NCBI RefSeq assembly: GCF_020165195.1
Contig: NZ_JAIUHR010000005.1
Location: 186,001-250,000, forward strand
Direction: 5' to 3'
DNA from: Mesorhizobium sp. CA14
Lineage (GTDB): Bacteria; Pseudomonadota; Alphaproteobacteria; Rhizobiales; Rhizobiaceae
Length of the DNA: 64,000 nucleotides
Numbering within the stretch: the stretch's first letter is position 1; each line of letters opens with the position of its first letter. Made by a program: the position numbers and the translations under genes. The notes beneath the pieces are model-generated. The model was not told the origin of the DNA. It worked only from the letters and a program-made list of their open reading frames with translations, and did not search any database. This document shows, piece after piece, positions 1 to 8,523 of this stretch.

Positions 1-1
1 C

Positions 2-508
2 GTCGCCGCGACGATCGCTCCCGCTGTCGTGGAAATGCCGCCGCTGCTGCTATGGAACGCATCGGCCAGCGCACCAATCGGGCTCTATGCGATCAGGAAA
101 ATGGCCGTTCCTACGGCTGGCGCGCTCGTTGTCATCGAGCCGCCGGACCCGGTCGCACGGTTCGCCGCCAAGCGTGGCTACATTCCGCTCGGCGTGCCGA
201 TGCTGAAGCACATCGAGGGCCTTCCTGGACAGGAGGTTTGTCGCGTCGGCCGCGCCATCACCGTCGACGGGACTGCAGTGGGCAACGCACTGGAGCGCGA
301 CCGCAAGAGACGCGGGCTGCCTGACTGGCAGGGCTGCCGCACGATCGCGGCCGACGAAATCTTCGTCATGAACCGAATGGTCCAGGACAGTCTCGACGGC
401 CGCTACTTCGGCCCGTTCCCAGTGGCTTCGATCGTCGGACGCGCAATGCCGCTTTGGACCGACGAGAGGGGCGATGGCCACTACAGCTGGCTTGCTCCCG
501 CGAACTGA
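2..508 (+). CDS. traF: Conjugal transfer signal peptidase TraF (5' truncated by window)
   Basis: S26-family peptidase of conjugation systems, expected to process the pilin (TrbC) at the inner membrane. The reading frame is open to the left edge, so the N-terminus and its membrane segment lie outside the window. A GTG at 29 is available but is probably internal. Visible family features are the catalytic serine region NASASAPIGLY, the lysine region LKHIEGLPGQEV and the conserved DSLDGRYFGP box near the C-terminus. It is followed by the DUF736 gene and the transglycosylase, an order typical of Mesorhizobium conjugative elements. Function is assigned from family motifs and context. Confidence 0.85.
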   Translation, partial: VAATIAPAVVEMPPLLLWNASASAPIGLYAIRKMAVPTAGALVVIEPPDPVARFAAKRGYIPLGVPMLKHIEGLPGQEVCRVGRAITVDGTAVGNALERDRKRRGLPDWQGCRTIAADEIFVMNRMVQDSLDGRYFGPFPVASIVGRAMPLWTDERGDGHYSWLAPAN

Positions 509-543
509 AATTCAACCCAGCCAACAGAGGAAGGAGATAGACC

Positions 544-872
544 ATGGCCGAGATCGGCGTCTTCACGGAAACAGAATCCGGTTACTCCGGGCGCATTCGA
601 ACACTGCTCGTGGACGTCGAACTGATGCTTGTCCCGATCAGGACGTCCAGCGGCAATGCGCCGGATTTTCGCATCCATATTGGCGATGGCAGCGGCCCCG
701 AGGTCGGCGCGGCCTGGAAGGAATCCGGGCAGACGGCTGGCGACTATCTGTCGTGCCGATTGGAGGATCCGCTGTTTGGCCGGCGCTTCCGCGCCGGTCT
801 CTTCCGATCGACGATGGCTCCTGGTCGCTGCGCTGGATCCGGCCGAAATGGCGGCCGGAGCGCGCTCGATGA
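544..872 (+). pseudogene. DUF736 family protein, frameshifted
   Basis: DUF736 proteins are about 100-110 residue proteins of unknown function, usually encoded beside conjugation genes. Translation from ATG 544, which has a strong AAGGAG ribosome site upstream, gives the typical N-terminus (MAEIGVFTETESGYSG), then APDFRI, GAAWKESG and DYLSCRLEDP. After RAGLF, near 805, the expected C-terminus (PIDDGSWSLRWIRPKWR) continues only in the -1 frame and ends at TGA 870-872. Restoring one C at the TTCC run would rejoin the two halves. The -1-frame stop overlaps the next start (ATGA), which supports that frame as the ancestral one. Whether this is a real mutation or a sequencing error cannot be told here. 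Confidence 0.75.
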
Positions 873-1645
873 GTGGGCCGTCGGCGCCGAACCGCGCGCA
901 CGAACGCCGCCGCGTCAGCTGGTTGTCTGGCCGGAGGCAAGCACGTCGGCTTGTCGCTGGCATTCTGATTTTCTGCCACGCGATCACGGGGGCCGCCGCA
1001 CAATCCGCGCCGGTCTCCCGCAAATCCGCCGATGATCCATACGCTGCCCATATCGCCGAGGCGTCGCATCGGTTCCGCGTTCCTCAGCTCTGGATACGGG
1101 CAGTCATGCATATCGAGAGCGCCCGCGACCCGCGCGCCGTGTCGAGAAAGGGTGCTGTGGGACTGATGCAGATCATGCCCGAAACCTGGGCCGAGCTGCG
1201 CCTGCGTCACCAGCTCGGCCGCGACCCCTATGATCCGCACGACAACATCCTTGCCGGCACCGCCTATCTTCGCGAGCTCTACGATCGGTACGGTTCACCG
1301 GGTTTTCTCGCCGCCTACAATGCGGGCCCGGGGCGCTACGAAGCTTCCTTGAGGGGCCGCCCGCTGCCGGCCTCAACCCGCGCCTATGTCGCGAAGCTTC
1401 GCCCTTTGTCGGGCGGCGGTGATGCGCCCGGCGCGCTCACCGCCAGCCACAGCAAGGCCGTCACCTGGAAGGCCGCGCCGCTGTTCATAGTGCGATCCAG
1501 GTCCCTGGCCGGTTCCGGTCTTTCGTCGGGAGAACACGCTTCCGTCGGGGTCTCGTCGTCACCGTTGGGGCGCGAACTTTTCGCGGCAGGTTCGCAGCCG
1601 CGGCAGCTGTTCACTGGGTCCGACCTGCGGATATCGCAGCGATGA
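869..1645 (+). CDS. Lytic transglycosylase (SLT family, VirB1-like)
   Basis: Predicted periplasmic muramidase that opens peptidoglycan locally for the conjugation channel. The protein is 258 residues, starting at ATG 869, which overlaps the TGA of the DUF736 frame. A signal-type segment (about residues 27-44, ending GAAA) precedes the SLT domain. Signature motifs are the catalytic glutamate in MHIESARDP, then GLMQIMP and AAYNAGPG. The C-terminal 90 residues after the SLT domain are low-complexity and not recognised. An upstream start would add a long extension reading through the DUF736 gene and is unlikely. It sits between traF and rlxS as in related elements. Confidence 0.85.
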   Translation: MSGPSAPNRAHERRRVSWLSGRRQARRLVAGILIFCHAITGAAAQSAPVSRKSADDPYAAHIAEASHRFRVPQLWIRAVMHIESARDPRAVSRKGAVGLMQIMPETWAELRLRHQLGRDPYDPHDNILAGTAYLRELYDRYGSPGFLAAYNAGPGRYEASLRGRPLPASTRAYVAKLRPLSGGGDAPGALTASHSKAVTWKAAPLFIVRSRSLAGSGLSSGEHASVGVSSSPLGRELFAAGSQPRQLFTGSDLRISQR

Positions 1646-1811
1646 CGAAGTGTCCGTCAGCTCGCGAGCCGGCGCCTTTTTCGACGTCGCAGGCTTTGAG
1701 GCGCATAGGCCACGGGGCAACAAGTAAGCGTTCGGCCGCGGCACGTCAGGTTATGCTTGACATGAATGCTGAGTTTGCAGGTTCAAGGAAGCAGACTTTC
1801 GACGCAGCCTG

Positions 1812-2021
1812 CTATTCTCGGGGAGCCTCCGATTTCGCGATTACTGCCTCAGCACGCTCTGTCGCGGCACGCAGCTCATCGCTCTGCCATGAATCGGCGG
1901 AATGGCCATCGTCGAACGATCGGTCGTGCGTCTCTCGCGCCCGAGACGCCAGCTCACGAAGCGCGGCAATGGCCTCGGCAAGCAGTCTTGTCTCTGCTCC
2001 GTTTGCGGAAGACTGGGTCAT
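1812..2021 (-). CDS. Small hypothetical protein (69 aa)
   Basis: I do not recognise this protein. The sequence is charged and predicted largely helical (AETRLLAEAIAALRELASRA near the start), unlike the random translations around it. The start at 2021 (MTQSSANG) was chosen over one a few codons upstream. No strong ribosome site is visible. It lies opposite in strand to the conjugation genes, between the transglycosylase and the putative oriT. Nothing convincing is seen on the plus strand from 1646 to 2424. Confidence 0.4.
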   Translation of the reverse strand: MTQSSANGAETRLLAEAIAALRELASRARETHDRSFDDGHSADSWQSDELRAATERAEAVIAKSEAPRE

Positions 2022-2308
2022 CTGTTTATCCCCATCGCGCTGCAACTATAAATCATCAACCGGGGTCGCAACAACATACGACCACTGCCATTGTGAGTTG
2101 TCCAATCCTCATCATTCGGCGAGAGCCAGCGCACGTTTACGGAGGTCCCGCTGCTCACCAGATGGTGGATCCACAGATCGAACGTCCTGATGGAGAGATG
2201 GCGCTGGCGGCAGAATTCCTGCGCACTGAGATTGCTGCCGAGCCAGCTCGCGACTTGCAACGACCAGCAGGGGCTCTTGCCCTTGGTCCAGAAGCGGCGA
2301 GGCGCCAT
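2018..2308 (-). pseudogene. Possible IS-associated TnpA-like fragment
   Basis: The middle of this frame (SAQEFCRQRHLSIRTFDLW) resembles the helix-turn-helix of small accessory proteins of IS66-type elements, which often carry an FCRRHGLS-type motif followed by a conserved tryptophan. The C-terminal half looks like random translation. No inverted repeats or other IS genes are visible. It overlaps the small gene downstream by a few bases. This is probably a decayed fragment, and the identification is weak. Confidence 0.3.
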
Positions 2309-2424
2309 CCGAATGTCCTCCACAAACGGAAGTAACCCGACATGATGCGAGATTGCACTACTTCAAACATGGGCAGGGACCGCACGGTTACGGAAACAAC
2401 CGAGGGACGGCAAGATAAAAGGGC

Positions 2425-2534
2425 GCACATTGTGCTGCGGTCGGTTCGTTGTATTTGCTGGGTTTTTTGCCGCTTCCCGCACATTGCAGCGCCCCGGCGC
2501 AATGTGCTGGGAACAGCCAAATCATTGTATTTGC
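2425..2534. other. oriT: Candidate origin of transfer (oriT) repeat region
   Basis: A dense set of repeats lies just upstream of the relaxase gene. There is an 11-bp palindrome GCACATTGTGC (2425-2435). A perfect 9-bp inverted repeat GCACATTGC / GCAATGTGC (2479-2487 and 2499-2507) is extended by TTCCC / GGGAA with one bulged base. Two direct copies of TTGTATTTGC (2449-2458 and 2525-2534) flank the inverted repeat. Conjugative relaxases commonly nick close to their own gene, so oriT is a reasonable reading. An autoregulatory operator is the alternative. The nic site cannot be placed by eye. Confidence 0.5.
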
Positions 2535-2564
2535 GGTACTTATGGCAAGGTGAGGGCCGGTGCC

Positions 2565-4304
2565 GTGTCCGATGAGCACGAGTTCCGCGTCCGTCCAGGC
2601 CGCATTCGCTCGACCCGAGCCCAATCGTCGCGGCCCTTCATCGCCCAGGCGCTTGCGGCGGCGCAAAAGGCTGGCGGCGGAATGTCGCGCGCAGGCCGGA
2701 TCGGGACAGGCAACAGTTCGCGGTTCGGGCGCGGCAGGGCAGCGAGCCTACAGGCCAATCGCTTCCTCACCGGCCGCTCCCGCCTAGCCACGATCAAGAC
2801 CCGCGTGGTTCGCCATTCGACACGCGGCGCGCCGCTGGCGACCCACCTCAACTATCTGCGCCGCGAGGGGGTCACACGCGACGACGCGAGAGCCCGCATG
2901 TTCGGACCGGAGGTCGACGATGCGTCGACCACGGCTTTTGTCGATCGCTGCAAGGACGACCGACATCATTTCCGCTTCATCGTCTCGCCCGAGGATGCCT
3001 CCGAAATGGCCGACCTGAAATCCTTCACCCGTGGTCTCATGGGTCGCGTGCAGAAGGATCTCGGCACGTCGCTCGACTGGATCGCGGTCGATCATTGGAA
3101 CACCGACAATCCGCATGTCCACGTCATCCTGCGCGGCCGGGCCGACGACGGCCAGGACCTGGTGATCTCGCGCGACTATATCAGCCGCGGCATGCGCGAT
3201 CGCGCCAGCGAGCTCGTCACCCAGGAGCTTGGCCCCCGGTCGGAGCTTGAGATCCGCCGGCATGTCGAGCGTCAGGTCGAGGCCGAGCGGTGGACCGGGC
3301 TTGACCGCCAGTTGTTCCGCGACGCAGGCGAGAACGGTGTCATCGATCTCGCGCCACGCGCCGATCGGAAGCCTGACGAATTCATCGCGCCAAAGATCGG
3401 CCGGCTGCGCAGGCTGGAAACGCTTGGCCTCGCCGAGCAGCTAGGTCCTGGCCAATGGATCCTCAGCGACAAAGCCGAGGCGACGCTGCGCCAGATGGGT
3501 GAGCGCGCCGATATCATCAAACGCCTGCATCGCGCATTCGCAGCCCGCGACATCGAACGCGCGAGCGCCAGCTATGTACTGGCCGCAGAGTCCGTCGGCG
3601 AGAGGATTAGCGGCCGTCTCATCGAGCGCGGACTGGATGACGAACTTAGAGGCAGCGCGTATGCAATCATCGATGGCGTCGACGGCCGTTGTCATCACGT
3701 GCGGCTCGCCGATCTCAAGGCGGCGGGCGATGGTGCGCCGGGCGCAATTGTCGAACTGCGCACATTCGAGGACGCTCAGGGTCGGCGTCGGCTGGCGCTT
3801 GCCGTGCGCTCCGATCTCGACATCGACAGACAGGTGGTTGCGGAGGGGGCGACCTGGCTCGACCGGCAGGCGCTTGCCCGTCCTGCGGCGGCTCTTTCCG
3901 ACGGCGGCTTCGGCGCCGAGGTGCGCCAGGCGCTCGATCGGCGCGTCGAGCACCTGGTCGGACTGGGGCTGGCGGAGCGACGGCCGGGCGGGACCTTCTT
4001 TGCCGGCAACTTGATCGACACGCTGCGCCGAAGGGAGCTCGAGGCGCTGGGCGGCAGGATCGCGACCCAGACCGGCCGCTCGTTCAACCGTGCGGCAACC
4101 GGCGAATCCGTGTCCGGCACCTACAGCCAGCGCTTCGCGCTTGCGTCCGGCCGCTTCGCGATGATCGATGATGGCCTTGGGTTTCAGCTCGTGCCCTGGA
4201 CGCCTTCGCTCGAAAGGCACCTCGGCCAGCATGTCAGCGGCAGCACCCGCGGCGACGGCGGTGTCGATTGGAGCTTTGCCCGCAAGCGCGCGCTAGGTCT
4301 CTAG
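2565..4304 (+). CDS. rlxS: Conjugative relaxase, DUF3363-containing (RlxS-like)
   Basis: Relaxase that would nick oriT and pilot the transferred strand into the recipient. The chosen GTG start at 2565 gives 579 residues; a longer frame runs to 2430 but would read through the repeat region. The N-terminal relaxase domain contains RHHFRFIVSPEDA and the metal-binding HVH motif (NPHVHVILRG, histidines near residues 184 and 186). The candidate nucleophile tyrosine was not identified with certainty (SRDYISRG is one possibility). The C-terminal half matches the DUF3363 type of relaxases in rhizobial elements. It is followed by hipBA on the opposite strand and then traG. The family call is firm; the gene name follows Mesorhizobium ICE usage. 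Confidence 0.85.
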   Translation: MSDEHEFRVRPGRIRSTRAQSSRPFIAQALAAAQKAGGGMSRAGRIGTGNSSRFGRGRAASLQANRFLTGRSRLATIKTRVVRHSTRGAPLATHLNYLRREGVTRDDARARMFGPEVDDASTTAFVDRCKDDRHHFRFIVSPEDASEMADLKSFTRGLMGRVQKDLGTSLDWIAVDHWNTDNPHVHVILRGRADDGQDLVISRDYISRGMRDRASELVTQELGPRSELEIRRHVERQVEAERWTGLDRQLFRDAGENGVIDLAPRADRKPDEFIAPKIGRLRRLETLGLAEQLGPGQWILSDKAEATLRQMGERADIIKRLHRAFAARDIERASASYVLAAESVGERISGRLIERGLDDELRGSAYAIIDGVDGRCHHVRLADLKAAGDGAPGAIVELRTFEDAQGRRRLALAVRSDLDIDRQVVAEGATWLDRQALARPAAALSDGGFGAEVRQALDRRVEHLVGLGLAERRPGGTFFAGNLIDTLRRRELEALGGRIATQTGRSFNRAATGESVSGTYSQRFALASGRFAMIDDGLGFQLVPWTPSLERHLGQHVSGSTRGDGGVDWSFARKRALGL

Positions 4305-4679
4305 CAGCTGAAAGGATGGGTCCTGCCATGTCGTCGCGAAAGCTCTTTAGAGCAGATCACGATTTTCCTGCGCGTGGCGCTGACGACTTGGACGGCAACA
4401 CAATCGCGGCAGGGAGGCTTGGCGTTCGCCGCACCTCGGGCCGCGCTGGTCGATCGCGCCGGCTTGCCCGTCAACTTATGCGTCTGCGCGCGCAGGAGGC
4501 CGGCGAACGCCACGAGGCCTTCGCCACGGCGCGCGACAGCCTGGCGAAAGGCAGCGAAACTGCGGCAGGAGATTTCGGAAGATACGATCCGGTGTACCGA
4601 GAACAGGCAGTCGTAGCTGCGCAGCAGGCGATGTCATGTCCGGTTTGGTGGCCCTTGTCGGGCCGCTCTCTAGGCTTGA
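4305..4679. other. Intergenic stretch between rlxS and hipA, no convincing gene
   Basis: A plus-strand frame is open from ATG 4328 into the hipA 3' end, but its arginine-rich translation resembles no family I know and it has no clear ribosome site. A short run TTTAGAGCAGATCACGATTT near 4346 resembles intergenic repeat fragments seen in rhizobial genomes, which I state only as an impression. Confidence 0.3.
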
Positions 4680-5990
4680 TCAGCGTGCCTCGGCGAGAAT
4701 TGTCGCGCGCCTGATTATCGCCGATCTGACCGACTCGACGAGCTGCGCGGGAAAGTGACGTGGCAACGACGAAATCACGGCCTCGGTCCACCGCTCGGCA
4801 TTTGCGGAGATGTCTTCGAAAATCTTGCGCATCAGGGGCGTCCCCACGCCGGAAATGTCGGCGGTCTGCATGAAATGGCGAGGCACGATTTCATGTATGG
4901 AATAATGCCGGCTCTTTCCCGCAGACATCGCCAGCTTGAATTTCTTGCGAGAGATCTGTCCAGCATCAAGGCTCGGCTGCGCGGTCAGCACGTCGTAGAG
5001 CGGCGTCATCCGAAACCGCCCGCCGGGCCCGAGAAAAATGCTGAAATTCTTGGCATGGCCGTCGGTCGCGCCAATGAGCCAGAATATTATGCAAGCACGC
5101 AAAAACAGCGAGATGTCGTCTTCGGGCCTGTCGCTGCCCTTAAGAAGCTCGATGATCGACGGCATGCCGGGACCGCCCTCTGACTGGTACTTGCGTGTCG
5201 GCGGGACCGACAGTGCTTGACACGTATCCTCCTGTGGCAGGCGCAGGAGACGCCCGTCCCTGGCCCACAACCGGTCGAACCGCTCGACGATCAGCGTACG
5301 GCGCTCCCCGAAGTCGGCGATCTCAGTTTTGGCGGCGGGAACGCCGAAAGCGTCGATCAGCTTGAGGCACAGATATTCGTTCTCAACGCTGTTGGAGAGG
5401 TCGATGCCGTTCGGCAACCTGCCGATCTGCGGTTTCAGGATGTGGGTGGTCGCCGCCGTCCCGACCGGCTTGTACCAGCGTCCGTCCTTGCGTAGCAGCG
5501 CCGTCTTTTCCTGGGCGCCGGCGATCGAGATGCGGAAATCTTCATCCTCGCCGAGGCCAAGCGGGGCGACAGCGAGATTTGCGATCATCCCGGCGATATC
5601 CTTTTTGCTGACCGGCTTGCCTTCGCTGCTGCCAGGACTGCCGGGATCGGCGCCATCAGGCAGGAATTGCAATGCGCCGACGCAGTCATGGCCGAGGGCG
5701 GCAAGCATGCTGTAGGGGTCGGTGCCATCCGCGCCGACCCGTTCGGCAATACGCTTGCGGATGGCGTCATTGTCGGGAAGCAGGTTGTCGAAGACATTGA
5801 CTACAGGCGCGCCGATATAGCGGTCCTCCCGCAAGGGAAGCGAAAGCGAGACGGGGAAGGTGCCGTGCCAGTCCAGCCATTCGCGGGCATATTGGAAGTC
5901 CACGGCGCCGGTGGATTGCCTGCGCAGCACGCCCACCAGCCGACCGTTCACGAAGACATTGAGCGGCGTGTGAGCCGGTCGCCGCGCCAT
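4680..5990 (-). CDS. hipA: HipA-type serine/threonine kinase toxin
   Basis: Toxin of a type II toxin-antitoxin pair. HipA kinases of known function phosphorylate glutamyl-tRNA synthetase and arrest growth. The 436-residue length is normal for the family. Visible motifs are DNLLPDN (69-74), the ATP-loop GAQEK (158-162), ILKP (184-187), ERFDR (236-240), the catalytic TDGHAKNF (309-316, Asp310 and Asn315) and LYDV (331-334, Asp333), all apparently intact. The start overlaps the hipB stop by one base, so translation is probably coupled. It lies between rlxS and traG on the opposite strand, consistent with an addiction module helping to retain the mobile element. The target in this organism is unknown. 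Confidence 0.93.
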   Translation of the reverse strand: MARRPAHTPLNVFVNGRLVGVLRRQSTGAVDFQYAREWLDWHGTFPVSLSLPLREDRYIGAPVVNVFDNLLPDNDAIRKRIAERVGADGTDPYSMLAALGHDCVGALQFLPDGADPGSPGSSEGKPVSKKDIAGMIANLAVAPLGLGEDEDFRISIAGAQEKTALLRKDGRWYKPVGTAATTHILKPQIGRLPNGIDLSNSVENEYLCLKLIDAFGVPAAKTEIADFGERRTLIVERFDRLWARDGRLLRLPQEDTCQALSVPPTRKYQSEGGPGMPSIIELLKGSDRPEDDISLFLRACIIFWLIGATDGHAKNFSIFLGPGGRFRMTPLYDVLTAQPSLDAGQISRKKFKLAMSAGKSRHYSIHEIVPRHFMQTADISGVGTPLMRKIFEDISANAERWTEAVISSLPRHFPAQLVESVRSAIIRRATILAEAR

Positions 5991-6244
5991 CAGAACAGGT
6001 CCGCGATCTCGGTGGCGCTGCTTTTGCTGCGCGGGCGAACGACGAGTTCAAGGTCGAGGGCGGAGAGAGCTGCCATCAACGTACTGAGCTGCACTGCCGG
6101 CTCGCCCGCTTCAAGGCGGGACACGGTGGCCTGACGCAGGTGGATCCGGCTGCCAAGCGCCCCTTGCGTGAGATCGGCTTGTCTGCGGGCGCGACGCAGA
6201 ATGGCGCCGAGTTGCTTTTCGTTGCGAGCGATCTGTTCGGTCAT
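5990..6244 (-). CDS. hipB: HipB-type antitoxin, XRE helix-turn-helix
   Basis: Antitoxin and autorepressor of the hip pair. The start at 6244 (MTEQIARNEKQ) gives 84 residues and has an AGGAG ribosome site six bases upstream; a longer frame runs upstream through the operator array. The HTH is seen in QADLTQGALGSRIHLRQATVSRLEAG. The C-terminus (LELVVRPRSK) matches the usual HipB tail. The upstream region carries four evenly spaced palindromes, very likely its binding sites, lying between hipB and divergent traG. Confidence 0.92.
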   Translation of the reverse strand: MTEQIARNEKQLGAILRRARRQADLTQGALGSRIHLRQATVSRLEAGEPAVQLSTLMAALSALDLELVVRPRSKSSATEIADLF

Positions 6245-6264
6245 GATAGTCTCCTGGGGCATAT

Positions 6265-6361
6265 ATACGCGATCGCGTATGGTTTGGCAATATACGTGAT
6301 CGCGTATAAGCATGCAGTATACGCGAATGCGTATAGAAGGTGGATATACGCGATCGCGTAT
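6265..6361. promoter_or_regulatory. Four-site palindromic operator array upstream of hipBA and traG
   Basis: Four 16-bp sites begin at 6265, 6292, 6319 and 6346, exactly 27 bp apart. Sites 1 and 4 are the perfect palindrome ATACGCGATCGCGTAT. Site 2 has one change (ATACGTGATCGCGTAT) and site 3 one change (ATACGCGAATGCGTAT). HipB proteins of other bacteria bind several operators cooperatively, so these are inferred to be HipB sites. The array ends 176 bp before the traG start and could also influence that divergent gene. Confidence 0.85.
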
Positions 6362-6537
6362 GATGTCGGCTACTCAAATCCCTGGGCCAGGAGGGGCGGC
6401 GCTCTCGCTCGCGCGGGGCCCTTGGGCTTCCCGATTACCTGTCTTCCTTGCCGACAGTACGACGCGACGCGATCGGCGCGAGCCGGCGGTTGCATCTCGC
6501 ATCTGCCTTGGCGAACTCTCCGCACGAGGAGAAGCGA

Positions 6538-8523
6538 ATGTCGGGAACGAAAGTCCTTTGGGGACAGATCATCGTGGTCATCCTGATCGTGCTCCTCGCG
6601 ATCTGGGCTTCGACGCAATGGTCGGCCTGGCAGCTGGGCTTTCAGGAGCGGCTGGGGGCCCCTTGGTTCGTCATCGGCGGCATGCCAGTCTATTATCCGC
6701 CCGCCATCTTCTGGTGGTGGTATTTCTACGACGCCTACGCACCAGCCATCTTCGCGCGCGGCGGTCTGATTGCCGTCTCGGGCGGCTTCATCGCGATCGC
6801 TGTAGCGATCGGCATGTCGCTGTGGCGTGCCCGCGAGGCGAGGGAGGTCGCGACCTATGGCTCCGCGCGCTGGGCCGAAAGAAGCGAGGTGCAGGCGGCA
6901 GGCCTGCTCGCCCCCGACGGCGTGGTGCTGGGCCGCTATGGAACCCACTATCTGCGACACGACGGGCCTGAGCATGTGCTTTGCTTTGCACCGACGCGTT
7001 CGGGAAAGGGTGTCGGGCTTGTTGTACCATCGCTGCTGACCTGGCCTGCCTCGGCGATCGTCCATGACATTAAGGGCGAGAACTGGGGTCTGACCGCAGG
7101 CTTCCGCGCCCGCTACGGCCGGGTGCTGCTGTTCGATCCGACCAATGCAAGATCGGATGCATACAATCCTTTGCTCGAGGTTCGCCGCGGTGAATGGGAA
7201 GTCCGCGATGTGCAAAACATCGCCGACATCCTGGTCGACCCCGAAGGCTCGCTTGAACGGCGCAACCATTGGGAAAAGACGAGCCACGCGCTCCTGGTCG
7301 GCGCGATCCTCCATGTGCTTTATGCCGGACCGGACAAGACGCTTGCCGGCGTCGCTGCCTTCCTCTCCGATCCGAAGCGGCCGATCGAATCGACCTTGGC
7401 CGCGATGATGACGACGCCGCATCTGGGGGAGGGCGGTCCGCACCCGGTCATCGCCAGCGCCGCCCGTGAGTTGTTGAACAAGTCCGACAACGAACGCTCC
7501 GGCGTGCTCTCGACCGCGATGTCCTTCCTTGGCCTCTATCGCGATCCGGTGGTGGCGGAGGTGACGCGCGCATGCGGCTGGCGCATCGCCGACCTGGTCG
7601 CCGATCCTCGTCCGGCGACGCTTTATCTCGTCGTTCCACCCTCCGACATCAGCCGCACCAAGCCGCTGATCCGTCTCATCCTAAACCAGATCGGCCGCCG
7701 TCTGACCGAGGATCTGCAGGCCAGGACGGATCGCCATCGATTGCTCCTGATGCTGGACGAGTTCCCGGCGCTCGGACGGCTCGACTTCTTCGAATCCGCG
7801 CTCGCTTTCATGGCCGGCTATGGGTTGAAAAGCTTCCTGATCGCGCAGTCGCTCAACCAGATCGAGAAGGCCTACGGTCCGAACAATTCTATTCTGGACA
7901 ACTGTCATGTACGCGTCAGCTTCGCGACCAACGACGAGCGCACCGCCAAGCGCGTCTCCGATGCCCTGGGCACCGCGACCGAGCTGAAGGCTATGAAGAA
8001 CTATGCCGGTCACCGCCTCTCGCCTTGGCTCGGTCATCTCATGGTTTCGCGCTCGGAGACGGCGCGACCGTTGCTGACGCCCGGCGAGATCATGCAACTG
8101 CCGACCGGCGACGAGATCGTCATGCTGGCGGGCACGCCGCCTATCCGGGCGAAGAAGGCGCGCTATTTCGAAGACCCGCGGTTGCGGGAGCGCATCATGC
8201 CGCCGCCGGCTGTCACGACTCGAGCCGAGGCGGAGCCTGACGATTGGACGGCGCTTCCATTGCCGGTTCCGCCAGCCGGGATGGCAGCCGCAACTGCCCT
8301 GGCGAAAGTCCCGGACGCGTCGACCGAGTCCGAATTGCGACGTCAGCCCGAGCTCGATCCGCTTCTCCCGGCTGCGGCGGAGTTGCCGCCCGTCAACGAA
8401 TTCGAGATCGAAGCGCCTGAGGAGACGGATGATCTCGCCGCGAAGAGCAGCCGGATGGCTCGCCTTGTTCGGGGCGTGGCGCGTCAGATCGCGCTCGATC
8501 CGGACGATGGCATGGAGCTGTGA
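6538..8523 (+). CDS. traG: Type IV coupling protein TraG (VirD4 family)
   Basis: Inner-membrane ATPase that delivers the relaxase-DNA complex to the mating channel. It is 661 residues with a GAGGAG ribosome site just before ATG 6538. Two N-terminal membrane segments (about residues 8-25 and 65-90) are followed by the Walker A APTRSGKG (about 151-158) and Walker B MLDEFPALG (Asp407, Glu408). The C-terminal tail is acidic and variable as in the family. The next gene starts within its stop codon. In relatives traG and a CopG-like gene are followed directly by trbB; here about 15.7 kb separates them. Confidence 0.95.
   Translation: MSGTKVLWGQIIVVILIVLLAIWASTQWSAWQLGFQERLGAPWFVIGGMPVYYPPAIFWWWYFYDAYAPAIFARGGLIAVSGGFIAIAVAIGMSLWRAREAREVATYGSARWAERSEVQAAGLLAPDGVVLGRYGTHYLRHDGPEHVLCFAPTRSGKGVGLVVPSLLTWPASAIVHDIKGENWGLTAGFRARYGRVLLFDPTNARSDAYNPLLEVRRGEWEVRDVQNIADILVDPEGSLERRNHWEKTSHALLVGAILHVLYAGPDKTLAGVAAFLSDPKRPIESTLAAMMTTPHLGEGGPHPVIASAARELLNKSDNERSGVLSTAMSFLGLYRDPVVAEVTRACGWRIADLVADPRPATLYLVVPPSDISRTKPLIRLILNQIGRRLTEDLQARTDRHRLLLMLDEFPALGRLDFFESALAFMAGYGLKSFLIAQSLNQIEKAYGPNNSILDNCHVRVSFATNDERTAKRVSDALGTATELKAMKNYAGHRLSPWLGHLMVSRSETARPLLTPGEIMQLPTGDEIVMLAGTPPIRAKKARYFEDPRLRERIMPPPAVTTRAEAEPDDWTALPLPVPPAGMAAATALAKVPDASTESELRRQPELDPLLPAAAELPPVNEFEIEAPEETDDLAAKSSRMARLVRGVARQIALDPDDGMEL

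Noticed and set aside
544..872. Programmed -1 frameshifting in the DUF736 gene
   Set aside because: There is no X XXY YYZ slippery heptamer at the junction, so mutation or sequencing error is simpler.
4328..4714. Plus-strand frame between rlxS and hipA
   Set aside because: Arginine-rich translation without a family pattern, overlapping the 3' end of hipA; more likely non-coding.
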